Assembly (NCBI RefSeq): GCF_023330665.1
Contig: NZ_CP097127.1
Span: forward strand, 1,984,001-2,048,000
Length of the DNA stretch: 64,000 nt
From: Conexibacter sp. S30A1
GTDB taxonomy: Bacteria; Actinomycetota; Thermoleophilia; Solirubrobacterales; Solirubrobacteraceae
Reading direction: 5' to 3'
The position numbers were made by a program, and so were the translations under genes. Of this stretch, positions 41,493 to 50,595 are shown in pieces (the first letter of the stretch is position 1; each line of letters begins with the position of its first letter). The notes beneath the pieces are model-generated. The model ran no database searches. It was given only the letters and a program-made list of their open reading frames with translations, and was not told where the DNA came from.

Positions 41493-42946
41493 GCGCGCCG
41501 CCCCCACCACTCCCGGAAGCTCCGGGACGCCACCGCCGGCAGGTCACGCGCGTCCGTCCAACCCGCCAGCGGACCGGGCAGGCGCGCGCGAATCATCCCC
41601 CGGCGCGCCAGCGGAGCCTGGAGCAGGCGGCCGATCCGTTGCGCGCGCTCGTACAGCCGGCGGTGGCCGAAAACCACCGCCAAAAGCCGCATCGCCAGGG
41701 CCTCGCTGGTACGCGGCCCTTCGGCGCTGACAACCTGCTGGCGCAGGTGGACCAGCACCTCCGGAATGTTGATCTTCACCGGGCAGGCCTCGTAGCAGGC
41801 GCCGCAGAGGCTCGAGGCATACGGCAGCGTCGGAGCGTTGCGCACCCCAACGAGCATCGGCGTGAGGATCGCGCCGATCGGGCCCGGATAGGTTGAGCCG
41901 TAGGCATGCCCGCCGGTGCGCTCGTACACCGGGCAGACGTTCAGGCACGCTGAGCAGCGGATGCAGCGCAGCGCCTGACGGCCGACGTCGTCTGCCAGCA
42001 CGCTGGTGCGGCCGTTGTCGATCAGCACCAGATGGAACTCGCGCGGCCCGTCACCCGGATGCACACCGGTCCACAGCGAGGTGTAGGGGTTCATCCGCTC
42101 GGCGGTGGCCGAGCGCGGCAACAGTTGCAGGTAGACCTCGAGGTCCTCCCAGGTGGGGATCAGCTTTTCGATCCCCATCACCGTGATCAGCACATCCGGC
42201 AGGGTCGTGCACATGCGCGCGTTGCCCTCCGACTCGACCACGGCGACGGTCCCGGTCTCGGCCACCGCGAAGTTCGCACCGCTGATCCCGATCCCGGCTT
42301 CGAGAAAGCGCTCGCGCAGGTGCAGCCGCGCCACCTCCGCGAGCGCGCGCGGATCGTCGCTCAGATCGGCCGGCGCTTGCGGCAGGCTGCGCAGGAACAG
42401 CTCGCGCACCTCGGCGCGGTTCTTGTGGATCGCCGGCACCAGGATGTGTGACGGCGTCTCGCCCGCCAGCTGGATGATCAGCTCAGCCAGGTCGGTCTCG
42501 AGCGCGCGGATGTCGTGCCTTGCGAGAGCCGCGTTGAGTCCGGTCTCCTCGGTGGTCAGCGACTTTGCCTTGACCACCTCGTCGGCGCCGTGCGCGCGCA
42601 CCAGATCGGCGACGATGCGATTGCACTCATCGCCGTCACGCGCCCAGTGGACCGTGCCGCCGGCACCAGTGACCGCTGCCTCCAGCTCGAGCAGATAGGT
42701 GTCGAGGTGGCGCAGAACCCGCTCCTTGATCGCGCGCCCCGCCTCCCGCAGCTCCTGCCAGTCGGCCACCTCGGCAACGGCAGCGTCACGCTTTTCGCGG
42801 ATCGTGTGCGTGGCGTGGCGCAGGTTGGCGCGCAGCTGAGTGTCGGCCAGCGCAAGACGGGCAGCGGGCGGAAAGGGCGCAAGCGGCGGACGCGGCGGAC
42901 GCGGCGGACGCGGCGAACGCGGCGGACGCTCCCCGTCGTGGCTCAT
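41489..42946 (-). CDS. lutB: LutB-like iron-sulfur protein
   Basis: 485 residues. The N-terminal half is a LUD domain (VKAKSLTTEETGLNAAL, GISGANFAVAETGTVAVVES); the ferredoxin-like part has two 4Fe-4S motifs, CIRCSACLNVCP and CGACYEACP, about residues 330 and 385. It probably passes electrons from lactate with LutA and LutC. The first 25 residues contain a Pro-Arg repeat (RPPRPPRPP) from a nine-base DNA repeat at about 42890-42930, absent in standard LutB. The start overlaps the lutA stop by four bases. Confidence 0.92.
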   Translation of the reverse strand: MSHDGERPPRSPRPPRPPRPPLAPFPPAARLALADTQLRANLRHATHTIREKRDAAVAEVADWQELREAGRAIKERVLRHLDTYLLELEAAVTGAGGTVHWARDGDECNRIVADLVRAHGADEVVKAKSLTTEETGLNAALARHDIRALETDLAELIIQLAGETPSHILVPAIHKNRAEVRELFLRSLPQAPADLSDDPRALAEVARLHLRERFLEAGIGISGANFAVAETGTVAVVESEGNARMCTTLPDVLITVMGIEKLIPTWEDLEVYLQLLPRSATAERMNPYTSLWTGVHPGDGPREFHLVLIDNGRTSVLADDVGRQALRCIRCSACLNVCPVYERTGGHAYGSTYPGPIGAILTPMLVGVRNAPTLPYASSLCGACYEACPVKINIPEVLVHLRQQVVSAEGPRTSEALAMRLLAVVFGHRRLYERAQRIGRLLQAPLARRGMIRARLPGPLAGWTDARDLPAVASRSFREWWGRRA

Positions 42947-43719
42947 GGCAAAGCTCCGGTCCCGACGCTTGGCGACCCACCGGCGGCATGGTGCTCAGAT
43001 GACGCGAGGATCTCCGCAAGGTGCATGGCGCGCACGCCCGCGCGCTGACGGGCGAGGGCACCGCCGATCTGCATCAGGCAGGAGCTGTCGGTGGCGGTGC
43101 ACACCTCCGCGCCGCTGTCGAGGATCGCGCGCACCTTGTCGGTGAGCATCGCCACCGAGGTGTCGGCGTTCTTCACGGCGAAGGTGCCGCCGAACCCGCA
43201 ACACTCGGCGGCCCCCGGAAGCTCCACCAGATCGATGCCGCGGACGGCACGAAGCAGCGCGAGCGGCCGCTCGCCGAGCCCCAGCATGCGCAGGCCGTGG
43301 CAGGTCGGGTGATAGGTGACGCGGTGTGGGAAGTAGGCGCCCACGTCCGTCCTGCCCAGCCGGTCGACGAGCAGCTCGGTCAGCTCGAACACCCGCGGCG
43401 TCAGCTCCGCCACAGCGTCGATCAGACCCTGGTCACCGGACAGCGCGGCCAGCCGCGGATAGTGGCCGCGCACCATCGCCACACACGAGGCCGACGGCGA
43501 GACGACCAGCTCGCTGGTGGCGAAGGTTTCGACGAACCGCCGGGCCAACCGCCCCGCCTCAGGCCCGTAGCCGGTGTTGAAATGCATCTGACCGCAGCAG
43601 GTCTGCTCGGCGGGAAAGTCGACCGTGACGCGCAGTCGCTCGAGCACCTCCACAACCGCGCGCCCCACGCTCGGGTAGAGCGTGTCCGCCAGGCAGGTGA
43701 TGAACAGCGAGACCCTCAG
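42943..43719 (-). CDS. lutA: LutA-like Fe-S oxidoreductase, apparent CTG start
   Basis: 258 residues if started at CTG 43719. The conserved LutA N-terminus (RVSLFITCLADTLYPSVGRA, as in MRVALFxTCLxD) is encoded upstream of the first ATG/GTG/TTG-type start (GTG 43668), and the frame is closed by a stop three codons before the CTG. The CTG overlaps the stop of the GNAT gene as CTGA, the same four-base coupling used elsewhere in this operon. Two CCG domains carry the cluster Cys residues: CCGQMHFNTGY and, later, CCGFGGTFAV with YHPTCHGLRM. It should oxidise lactate together with LutB and LutC. Confidence 0.85.
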   Translation of the reverse strand: MRVSLFITCLADTLYPSVGRAVVEVLERLRVTVDFPAEQTCCGQMHFNTGYGPEAGRLARRFVETFATSELVVSPSASCVAMVRGHYPRLAALSGDQGLIDAVAELTPRVFELTELLVDRLGRTDVGAYFPHRVTYHPTCHGLRMLGLGERPLALLRAVRGIDLVELPGAAECCGFGGTFAVKNADTSVAMLTDKVRAILDSGAEVCTATDSSCLMQIGGALARQRAGVRAMHLAEILASSEHHAAGGSPSVGTGALP

Positions 43720-44177
43720 AGCCGCTTCTCACCGAAGTAGGTGGCTGCCGGGTTTGCGTTGTAGTTGGCGATCGGCACAAACCCCGCCGACTCGTACAGG
43801 TGAACGGCTGCGGCCTGCCGCGCGTCGGTGTCCAGGCGCGCGCTGCGGTAACCGAGCTCCCGCGCGCAACGTTCGAGCTCGCCCAGCAGCATGCGGCCAA
43901 CACCGCGGCCGCGGGCCTGCGGTGCGACATACATGCGCTTGAACTCGCAGATCAGAGCGTCCAGACGCTTGATGGCGCCGCAGCAGACCGCGACGTCGTT
44001 CTCGTAGCCCACGATGAAGCGGCCGTTGGGCGGGTTCAGCTCGTCTGGACCGGCCTTGGGCATGCCCGCGGCGCGCAGGTCAAGCCCCACGTAGATGCTC
44101 TCGACCTCCGCGCGCATCGCGGCCTCCAGACGGGCGCCATCACCGTCATCGACACGCCCGTCACGAAACTCGATCAC
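43716..44177 (-). CDS. GNAT-family N-acetyltransferase
   Basis: 153 residues from GTG 44177 (protein starting VIEFRDGRVDD). The acetyl-CoA motif is RMYVAPQARGRGVGRMLLGE and the C-terminal helix segment is AVHLYESAGFVPI, both typical. A TAGCAT eight bases before the GTG (44186-44191 on the reverse strand) suggests a leaderless start; the longer frame to 44426 overlaps the divergent proline dehydrogenase gene and is rejected. It heads the lut operon through the CTGA overlap; its acceptor is unknown. Confidence 0.82.
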   Translation of the reverse strand: MIEFRDGRVDDGDGARLEAAMRAEVESIYVGLDLRAAGMPKAGPDELNPPNGRFIVGYENDVAVCCGAIKRLDALICEFKRMYVAPQARGRGVGRMLLGELERCARELGYRSARLDTDARQAAAVHLYESAGFVPIANYNANPAATYFGEKRL

Positions 44178-44207
44178 GCCGGAACATGCTAAAGATCCAG
44201 GTAAGGG

Positions 44208-45569
44208 ATGGACGACGCGCAACTCGAAGAACGGGTGCACGAGTGTGGCCAGCGCCTCGCGGCCGGGCTGGCGGGCGCTGACACGGGTGGGCTGCGGCAC
44301 CCGCTGGCGGCCGGCGAGCGGCGGATGATGAGGTCGCTGATCGGCGACCCTCGCCTGCGGGCGGCGCTGTTTCGCTTCGTGGACGTGCGCCCCGCCTGTC
44401 ACAGCCGGACGGAGCTGGTGAGGCATCTGAGCGAGTTTCTGGAGGAGGCCGGCGCGGGCTCTGGGAACGCCCGGCGGCTCGCGAGGCTGACGGGCCGGCG
44501 CGAGCTCACGCTACCGACGGCCGGGGCGGCCGGGCTGGGCGTCGCCTCCATGGCCCACCGCTTCATCGCAGGCGAGGACGCGCAGGCCGCCGCCCCCGAG
44601 CTCAGCTCGCTGTGGGAGCAGGGGCGCTGCGTGACCCTCGACCTGCTCGGTGAGGCGACCCTGACCGAGTCTGAGGGGGAGCGCTACGCACAGCGCTGCA
44701 CGCAGACGCTGCGCGCACTTGCGCAGATGAGCGCTGGCTGGGCGCCGAATCAGCTGCTGGAGCACGACGGGCTCGGGCCGCTGCCGCGCGCGAACCTGAG
44801 CGTCAAGGTCTCGGCGCTGACACCGCACCTGCGCGCCAACGCGCCCGAGCGCGCGCTCAGCGCCGCCCGGGATCGGCTGCTTGAGCTGCTGCGTCTGGCG
44901 CGCGAGCTCGACGCCCACCTGCACGTCGACATGGAGTCGCTCGACACCCGCGAGAGCATCACCGAGCTGTTCCTCGAGCTGCTGGCGCTTGATGAGTTCG
45001 CCGACGGACCGCCTGCGGGGATCGTGCTGCAGGGCTACCTCACCGACTCCGAGGAGCAGCTCGAGCGGCTGCTCGGCTGGTTGGAGCAGCACCCGCGCGG
45101 CGCACCGTTCACGATCCGCCTGGTGAAGGGCGCCTACTGGGACCACGAGGTGGTGCTCGCCGCGCAGCACGGCTGGCGCGCACCGGTGTTCACAGACCGA
45201 CGCTCCTGCGACCGTCACTACGAGCACCTCACCAGACGGCTGCTTGACGCGCGCGCGGGCGGCATGGCGCTGCGGCCGGCGATCGCCTCGCACAACCTGC
45301 GCTCGCTGGCACACGCGATCGCCTACAGCGACGCGCTGGGGCTGGCGCCGGATGCACTCGAACTGCAGGTGCTGCGCGGGCTGGGCGACGACACCGCGGC
45401 GGCGATCGCCACCTACGGCCGACGCGTGCGGGTCTACTGCCCGGTCGGTGACCTGGTCGCAGGCATGGCCTACCTGGTCAGGCGACTGCTTGAGAACACC
45501 TCTAACGACTCGTTCCTCGCCGCGCAGACGACGGGCGCGGACATCAACCTGTTACTGGAGAGACCGTGA
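44208..45569 (+). CDS. Proline dehydrogenase (PutA PRODH half)
   Basis: 453 residues, ATG after TAAGGG. The PRODH barrel shows NLSVKVSALTPHL, HVDMESLDTRESI, IRLVKGAYWDHEV and the FAD/substrate segment RPAIASHNLRSLAHAI. It oxidises L-proline to pyrroline-5-carboxylate with FAD. The N-terminal 100 residues form a helical cap as in PutA. Its stop overlaps the P5C dehydrogenase start (GTGA), so the two halves of the bifunctional PutA occur as separate coupled genes. Divergent from the lut operon. Confidence 0.92.
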   Translation: MDDAQLEERVHECGQRLAAGLAGADTGGLRHPLAAGERRMMRSLIGDPRLRAALFRFVDVRPACHSRTELVRHLSEFLEEAGAGSGNARRLARLTGRRELTLPTAGAAGLGVASMAHRFIAGEDAQAAAPELSSLWEQGRCVTLDLLGEATLTESEGERYAQRCTQTLRALAQMSAGWAPNQLLEHDGLGPLPRANLSVKVSALTPHLRANAPERALSAARDRLLELLRLARELDAHLHVDMESLDTRESITELFLELLALDEFADGPPAGIVLQGYLTDSEEQLERLLGWLEQHPRGAPFTIRLVKGAYWDHEVVLAAQHGWRAPVFTDRRSCDRHYEHLTRRLLDARAGGMALRPAIASHNLRSLAHAIAYSDALGLAPDALELQVLRGLGDDTAAAIATYGRRVRVYCPVGDLVAGMAYLVRRLLENTSNDSFLAAQTTGADINLLLERP

Positions 45570-47125
45570 GCACTGAAAGCACATTCCGAAACGAGCCGGC
45601 GCTCGAATTCCGCCGCGAGTCGGTGCGCGCGCAGGCACTGCGCGCGCTGGCCGAGCTGCGGACCAAGCTGCCGCTGCGGATCGGCCCGGCAAGCGGCGCC
45701 TCGGCCAGCGGCGAGCTGCTCTCCTACAACCCGGCAAACCCAGCCGAGCTGATCGCCGTGGCGCCGGACGGGAGCGCCGCCGACGCGCGTGCCGCGCTCG
45801 TGCGCGCCGACGCCGCCTTTGCGTCCTGGAGCGCGCTGGACGCCGGCACGCGGGCGGCGACGCTCCAGCGCGCGGCTGGGCTGCTGCGCGAGCGGCGCCT
45901 TGAGCTAGCGGCGCTCGAGGTCCTGGAGGCCGGCAAGCCCTGGCCTGAGGCTGACGCCGATGTCTGTGAGGCGATCGACTTCCTCGAGTACTACGCGCTG
46001 GGGGCGCTGGCGCTCGATCAGGGGCGCCTGCTGCCGCAGCTCCCCGGCGAGCGCAACACGCTGCGCTACTACGCGCGCGGACCGCACGCCGTGATCGCAC
46101 CCTGGAACTTTCCCATGGCGATCCCGGCGGGCATGGTCTCCGCGGCGCTGGTCACCGGCAACACCGTGGTCTTCAAGCCGGCGGAGCAGACACCCGCCTG
46201 CGGGCACGCGCTGGTGCAGGCGCTGCACAGCGCCGGCGTCCCCGAGGACGCGCTGGTGCTGCTCACCGGCGCCGATGAGCCCGCCCGAGAGCTCGTCGCG
46301 CACCCGCTGGTGCACGGGATCGCATTCACCGGCTCCTGCGCCGCCGGGCAGCACATCATCCACGCCGCCGCGCAGGCCCAGCCGGGGCAGCGTCACGTCA
46401 AGCGCGTGATCGCCGAGATGGGCGGCAAGAACTGCATCATCGTCGACGCTGACGCCGACCTGGACGACGCCGTGCCGGCGATCATCAAGAGCGCCTTTGG
46501 CTTCGCCGGCCAGAAGTGCTCCGCCGCGGCGCGTGTGCTGGTCTGCGAGCAGATCGCCGACGCGCTCAATGAGCGCTTGGCGGGGGCCATCCAGGCGCTG
46601 CGGGTCGGCCCAGCCGAGGACTTCGCCTGTGATCTGGCGACGGTGATTGACGCCGAGGCGCTCGCCCGCATCAACGCGTTCCTCGACGGCGCCGAGCACG
46701 AACCGCGCGTGCAGGCAGAGGTTCCGGTCGGGACCGGCGGTCACTATGTGCCGCCGACGCTGTTTGTCGATCTGCCACCGAGCTCGCGGATCGTGCGCGA
46801 GGAGGTCTTCGGCCCGGTGCTCTCCTCCGAGCGGGTGGCGAGCGTCGATGAAGCCGTCAGGATCGTCCAGGAGGGCGACTTCGGGCTCACGGGAGGGTTG
46901 TTCAGCCGCAGCCCGCAGACGATCGAGCACGTCAGCAGACTGGGGATCGTCGGCAACCTGTATGTGAACCGAGAGATCACCGGGGCGATGGTCGGACGTC
47001 ACCCGTTCGGCGGCGGACGGCTGTCGGGCACCGGCCCCAAGGCCGGTGGCCCGGACTACCTGCTGACGTTCGTCGAGGCGCGCAGCGTCAGCGAGAACAC
47101 CGTGCGCCACGGCCTCGTGATCTGA
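45566..47125 (+). CDS. L-glutamate gamma-semialdehyde (P5C) dehydrogenase
   Basis: 519 residues, GTG start. Aldehyde-dehydrogenase motifs: APWNFPMAIPAGM, the catalytic Glu in IAEMGGKNCI, the catalytic Cys in FGFAGQKCSAAARV and the closing PFGGGRLSGTGPKAGGPDYL typical of P5CDH. It converts glutamate semialdehyde to glutamate using NAD. It pairs with the proline dehydrogenase just upstream. A strong hairpin (47126-47153) follows the stop immediately. Confidence 0.93.
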   Translation: MSTESTFRNEPALEFRRESVRAQALRALAELRTKLPLRIGPASGASASGELLSYNPANPAELIAVAPDGSAADARAALVRADAAFASWSALDAGTRAATLQRAAGLLRERRLELAALEVLEAGKPWPEADADVCEAIDFLEYYALGALALDQGRLLPQLPGERNTLRYYARGPHAVIAPWNFPMAIPAGMVSAALVTGNTVVFKPAEQTPACGHALVQALHSAGVPEDALVLLTGADEPARELVAHPLVHGIAFTGSCAAGQHIIHAAAQAQPGQRHVKRVIAEMGGKNCIIVDADADLDDAVPAIIKSAFGFAGQKCSAAARVLVCEQIADALNERLAGAIQALRVGPAEDFACDLATVIDAEALARINAFLDGAEHEPRVQAEVPVGTGGHYVPPTLFVDLPPSSRIVREEVFGPVLSSERVASVDEAVRIVQEGDFGLTGGLFSRSPQTIEHVSRLGIVGNLYVNREITGAMVGRHPFGGGRLSGTGPKAGGPDYLLTFVEARSVSENTVRHGLVI

Positions 47126-47153
47126 GGGCGCGCGGCCCGCTGGCCGCGCGCCC
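47126..47153. terminator. GC-rich hairpin terminator
   Basis: A 12-base-pair perfect stem (47126-47137 with 47142-47153) and the loop CGCT lie directly after the P5C dehydrogenase stop, opposite the end of the leftward GH3 gene. The same loop and GGCC core recur at 50540-50569 and 58924-58947. Confidence 0.65.
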
Positions 47154-47204
47154 CGCTGGAGGCGCCCCCAGCCCCCGAGCCTCGCACAACAGCGCTCGCG
47201 CCCG

Positions 47205-49463
47205 TCAGCGCCCTGCGCCCAGGAACTCCCGTATGTCAGCCTCGCTGAACGTCGCGCCGGGGAAGCGCGCGAGCCGCGTCAGCGGCACCGTCTCGAGCAT
47301 CTTGCCCAGGTGCGTGCCGATCACCCGCTCCCCGAGCGGCGAGCGACGCAGCTGGTCAAGCAGCCACTGCGCCGCGACCGGGTCGGCGAGGAACTCACCG
47401 AAGGTCGAGTCGACCGCCAGCGGCGCGGCCACCTCACCGCCCGCAAGCTCCACCGTCGCGGTCAGGCGGATGTCGCGGCTGGAGGCGCCGACACGCAGCT
47501 CAAACTCACCGCCCTCCACGACCCACTCGCGCCGCGCCGGATGCCAATAGGAAAATGCGCGCGCGTCCAGCGGGATGCTCACCTCCCGGCGCTCACCCGC
47601 CGCAAGCGCCACCTTGACAAAGCCGCGCAGCTCCTGCAGCGGGCGGTAGACGCTCGCGACCGGGTCGGCGATGTAGAGCTGAACCACCTCGGCACCGGCG
47701 CGCGCGCCCGTGTTGGCAACCGTCACGCTCGCCTCCACGCGCGGCTTTGGGCCATCGTCGCTGACAACGGCGCGCAGCTGCGAGTACTCAAACGACGTGT
47801 AGGAGAGACCGTGGCCGAACGGGTAGGCGACCTCCAGCTCGTGCGCGTCATACCACCGGTAGCCGATCAAAAGGCCTTCGCCGTAGCGAACCTCGTGGTT
47901 CTCGCCCGGGAAGTTACCGACCGTCGGGTTGTCTGCGAGCTTGAGCGGGATCGTCTCAGCGAGCTTGCCGGATGGCGAAACGCGCCCCAGCAGCAGGTCC
48001 GCCAGCGCCCCTCCCCCGGCCTGGCCGAGCAGCCAGCCCTCGAGGATCGCCCGCGCATGCGGCTCGAGTGGTGCCGTCAGCACAGCCGCCCCGTTTGAGA
48101 GCACCACGGCCACGTTGGGGTTGGCCGCCGCGACCGCGGCCAAGAGCTCGAGCTGCGGCGCGGGCAGGTCCATGTGCTCACGATCCCAGCCCTCTGACTC
48201 ATATGACGGCGGCAGCCCCAGGAACACAAGCGCCACCTCGGCCCGCGCCGCCGCCTGCACGGCCTCCTGCACGAGCCCTGCGTCAGCGGCCGGCGCCTCG
48301 ATCTCAAAGCCGGGCGCGAAGAGAGCCTCACGCCGCCCGCTAAGCGCCGTATGCAGCGAATCGAGCGCGTTGTCAAGCTGCGTCGGGTTCACCTGGGAGG
48401 ACCCAGCTCCCTGGAAGCGTGGCGTGCGCGCGAACTCACCGATCACCGCCACCGCACCGCCGTGTTCTGGGTCGAGCGGCAGCAGTCCACCATCGTTCTT
48501 GAGCAGCACGACGCTGGCGGCAGCCGCCTCGTGCGCCAGCGCGTGGTGGGCCGCGACGTCAAAGTCCGCAAGCGGCTCACGCTCGCCGGCCCGCGCCACC
48601 AGCTCGAGCACACGCCGCACCGCGGCATCCAGCTGCTCCTCGCTCAGGGCACCGCTCGCGACCGCGTCGAGGATCGCCTGCGTGCCAACGCCACTGGAGG
48701 AGGGCATCTCCAGGTCGCAGCCCGCCGCGAGCGCCGCGACCCGATCATCGACCGCCCCCCAGTCGGAGACGACCAGCCCCTCAAAGCCCCATTCGTCGCG
48801 CAGCACGTCCGTCAGCAGCCAGTGGTGCTCGCAGGCGTAGACGCCGTTGATGCGGTTGTATGAGCTCATCACGGTCCACGGCTGGCGTTCGGTTACCACA
48901 CGCTCAAAGGCCGCCAGGTAGATCTCGCGCAGCGTGCGCTCGTCAACCTGCGCCGAGATCCGCAGCCGGTCGGCCTCCTGGTTGTTGGCGGCGAAGTGCT
49001 TGAGCGATGTGCCGACACCGTGGCTCTGCACGCCCCCGACCCAGGCGGAGGCGAGCACGCCGGCCAAAAGCGGATCCTCGGAGAAGTACTCGAAGTTGCG
49101 TCCGCACAGCGGCGAGCGCTTCATGTTCACGCCGGGCCCGAGCAGCACCGAAACCCCGGCCACCCGGCACTCGCGCCCGAGCGCGTCCCCGACACGACCG
49201 ACCAGCCGCTCATCCCACGACGAGGCGAGCCCCGCGGCCGGCGGGAAGCAGGTCGCCTGCTCGGAGTGCTCGATCGACGGGTCGTCGGAGGCCGCGACCT
49301 TGCGCAACCCGTGCGGACCGTCCGAGACGAGGATCCGTGGGATCCCCAGGCGCACAACCGCCTCGGTGTGCCAGAAGTCCGAGCCGTCAAGCAGCGCCGC
49401 CTTCTCTGCCAGTGTCAGCTCCGCCAGCACGGCAGAGGCGTCAAAACCCACCTGCGTGTCCAT
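47205..49463 (-). CDS. Glycoside hydrolase family 3 beta-glucosidase
   Basis: 752 residues, ATG preceded by GGAGTGAG. The N-terminal barrel has VLLGPGVNMKRSPLCGRNFE, SLKHFAANNQEADR and the nucleophile Asp234 in VVSDWGAVDDR; the C-terminal sandwich has VVLLKNDGGLLPLD and VALVFLGLPPSYESEGWDRE; a fibronectin-III-like end domain follows (VASVYRPLQELRGF). No signal peptide is seen, so it probably acts on imported oligosaccharides. It stands alone; a perfect 16-base palindrome 52 bases upstream is a likely operator. Confidence 0.93.
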   Translation of the reverse strand: MDTQVGFDASAVLAELTLAEKAALLDGSDFWHTEAVVRLGIPRILVSDGPHGLRKVAASDDPSIEHSEQATCFPPAAGLASSWDERLVGRVGDALGRECRVAGVSVLLGPGVNMKRSPLCGRNFEYFSEDPLLAGVLASAWVGGVQSHGVGTSLKHFAANNQEADRLRISAQVDERTLREIYLAAFERVVTERQPWTVMSSYNRINGVYACEHHWLLTDVLRDEWGFEGLVVSDWGAVDDRVAALAAGCDLEMPSSSGVGTQAILDAVASGALSEEQLDAAVRRVLELVARAGEREPLADFDVAAHHALAHEAAAASVVLLKNDGGLLPLDPEHGGAVAVIGEFARTPRFQGAGSSQVNPTQLDNALDSLHTALSGRREALFAPGFEIEAPAADAGLVQEAVQAAARAEVALVFLGLPPSYESEGWDREHMDLPAPQLELLAAVAAANPNVAVVLSNGAAVLTAPLEPHARAILEGWLLGQAGGGALADLLLGRVSPSGKLAETIPLKLADNPTVGNFPGENHEVRYGEGLLIGYRWYDAHELEVAYPFGHGLSYTSFEYSQLRAVVSDDGPKPRVEASVTVANTGARAGAEVVQLYIADPVASVYRPLQELRGFVKVALAAGERREVSIPLDARAFSYWHPARREWVVEGGEFELRVGASSRDIRLTATVELAGGEVAAPLAVDSTFGEFLADPVAAQWLLDQLRRSPLGERVIGTHLGKMLETVPLTRLARFPGATFSEADIREFLGAGR

Positions 49464-49514
49464 CTCACTCCGTTCGCCGCTCTACAAGGCCCTGAAACTT
49501 CCCCCTGGCGGCCA

Positions 49515-49530
49515 CGTTACTGCAGTAACG
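49515..49530. promoter_or_regulatory. Perfect 16-bp palindrome upstream of GH3 gene
   Basis: CGTTACTGCAGTAACG reads the same on both strands and lies 52 bases upstream of the GH3 start. Position and symmetry fit a dimeric repressor operator, for example LacI or TetR type; no adjacent regulator gene is evident. Confidence 0.6.
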
Positions 49531-49571
49531 CGTTTCAGCAAATGACGCGCCGTTGCAGAGCCGCCGGGCCG

Positions 49572-50492
49572 CTACCAACCGTAGTGGGCGGGCTTGTAGT
49601 AGCTCAGGTCGGCGGCCAGCTGCGAGACGCCGCCCTCGATCTCGAAGCGCGGCAGCAGGTAGGGCTCGGTGCGAAACGCGTAGGCGTGGCCCTCGGTCAC
49701 CGCAGCCGTGTAACCGGCGCGCTTGACCGCATTGATCACGGCGGTGTCATACTCACTTGACGGGTAGCAGAACATGTTGACCGGTATGTGGAAGGTCTTC
49801 TGCAGGTACACCCGCGAGTCGTGCACCTGCGCCCACAGCTCCGCAGGCGTGGCGGTCACCAGGTCGGGGTGTGTCAGCGAGTGTGAGTCGACCTCCCAGC
49901 CCCTGCGGATCACCGGCCAGATGTAACTCGGTGGCAGGTGGTTCTCGGTGATCTCATCGAGCACACCGGGCCAGCCGTACTTGGCCAGCACGTGTGGCGC
50001 GAAGCGCACCTGCTCGGGGTACCCGTTGTCAAAGGTGATGACGATCGGCTTGGCCGGCAGGGTGCCGCCGTGGTACCACGCGTTCAGCACCTCATCCAGG
50101 GTCACAGCCTGGTAGCCGTTCTGGTCAAGCCAGGCCATCTCCGCCTTGAAGTTGCCGTAGGAGACGTAGAGCAGCGGGAACGGCGCGCCCGGCGGCGGCG
50201 GCCCGAGCGCGTGGTAGACGAGGATCGGCACCGGCCCGGTGTACTTGCGCCACCCCGGTTGCGGAGTCGCGTTGCGCACGAACTCCGGGTGCGCAGCGCG
50301 GTGCTTGAGGGGCTTCTTCTTTGCCTCGAGCGATCGGCGGCTGGGCGCAACGACCGCCTTGCCCACCGTCTGAGCGCGGCTGCCGGACAGATCCGAGACA
50401 GCGATCACAGCCACGACCACGGCAGCCACCACGAGCACCGCTGTGGTGGCGAGCTGCAGCCATGAGGAGCCTCGCCGACGCCGACTGGACAT
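49572..50492 (-). CDS. Membrane-anchored polysaccharide deacetylase with TFDNG motif
   Basis: 306 residues from ATG 50492; an upstream start at 50528 adds 12 residues. Residues about 12-35 form a signal-anchor (LATTAVLVVAAVVVAVIAVS) after an Arg-rich start, so the enzyme faces outside. The NodB-type domain has VYHALG, ITFDNGYPEQ and HSLTHP. In the canonical TFDDG the second Asp binds the metal; here it is Asn, while the His pair is intact, so activity may be changed. TACCTT eight bases before the ATG suggests a leaderless transcript. It probably modifies cell-wall glycans. Confidence 0.86.
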   Translation of the reverse strand: MSSRRRRGSSWLQLATTAVLVVAAVVVAVIAVSDLSGSRAQTVGKAVVAPSRRSLEAKKKPLKHRAAHPEFVRNATPQPGWRKYTGPVPILVYHALGPPPPGAPFPLLYVSYGNFKAEMAWLDQNGYQAVTLDEVLNAWYHGGTLPAKPIVITFDNGYPEQVRFAPHVLAKYGWPGVLDEITENHLPPSYIWPVIRRGWEVDSHSLTHPDLVTATPAELWAQVHDSRVYLQKTFHIPVNMFCYPSSEYDTAVINAVKRAGYTAAVTEGHAYAFRTEPYLLPRFEIEGGVSQLAADLSYYKPAHYGW

Positions 50493-50539
50493 GTGCTGAG
50501 AAGGTAACACCGAACGCTGCCCGGACACGCCGACGCGCT

Positions 50540-50569
50540 GCCGGGGGCGGCCCGCTGGCCGCCCCCGGC
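50540..50569. terminator. GC-rich hairpin with CGCT loop
   Basis: A 13-base-pair perfect stem (50540-50552 with 50557-50569) encloses CGCT. It follows the fadB stop on the leftward strand and precedes the deacetylase gene, fitting a terminator for the fad operon. Confidence 0.65.
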
Positions 50570-50595
50570 GTCAGAGCTCGCGCCCGCTCTGGTGG

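Noticed and set aside
45905..47110. 401-codon open frame antisense to P5C dehydrogenase
   Set aside because: Shadow frame; composition mirrors the coding strand and no motif is present.
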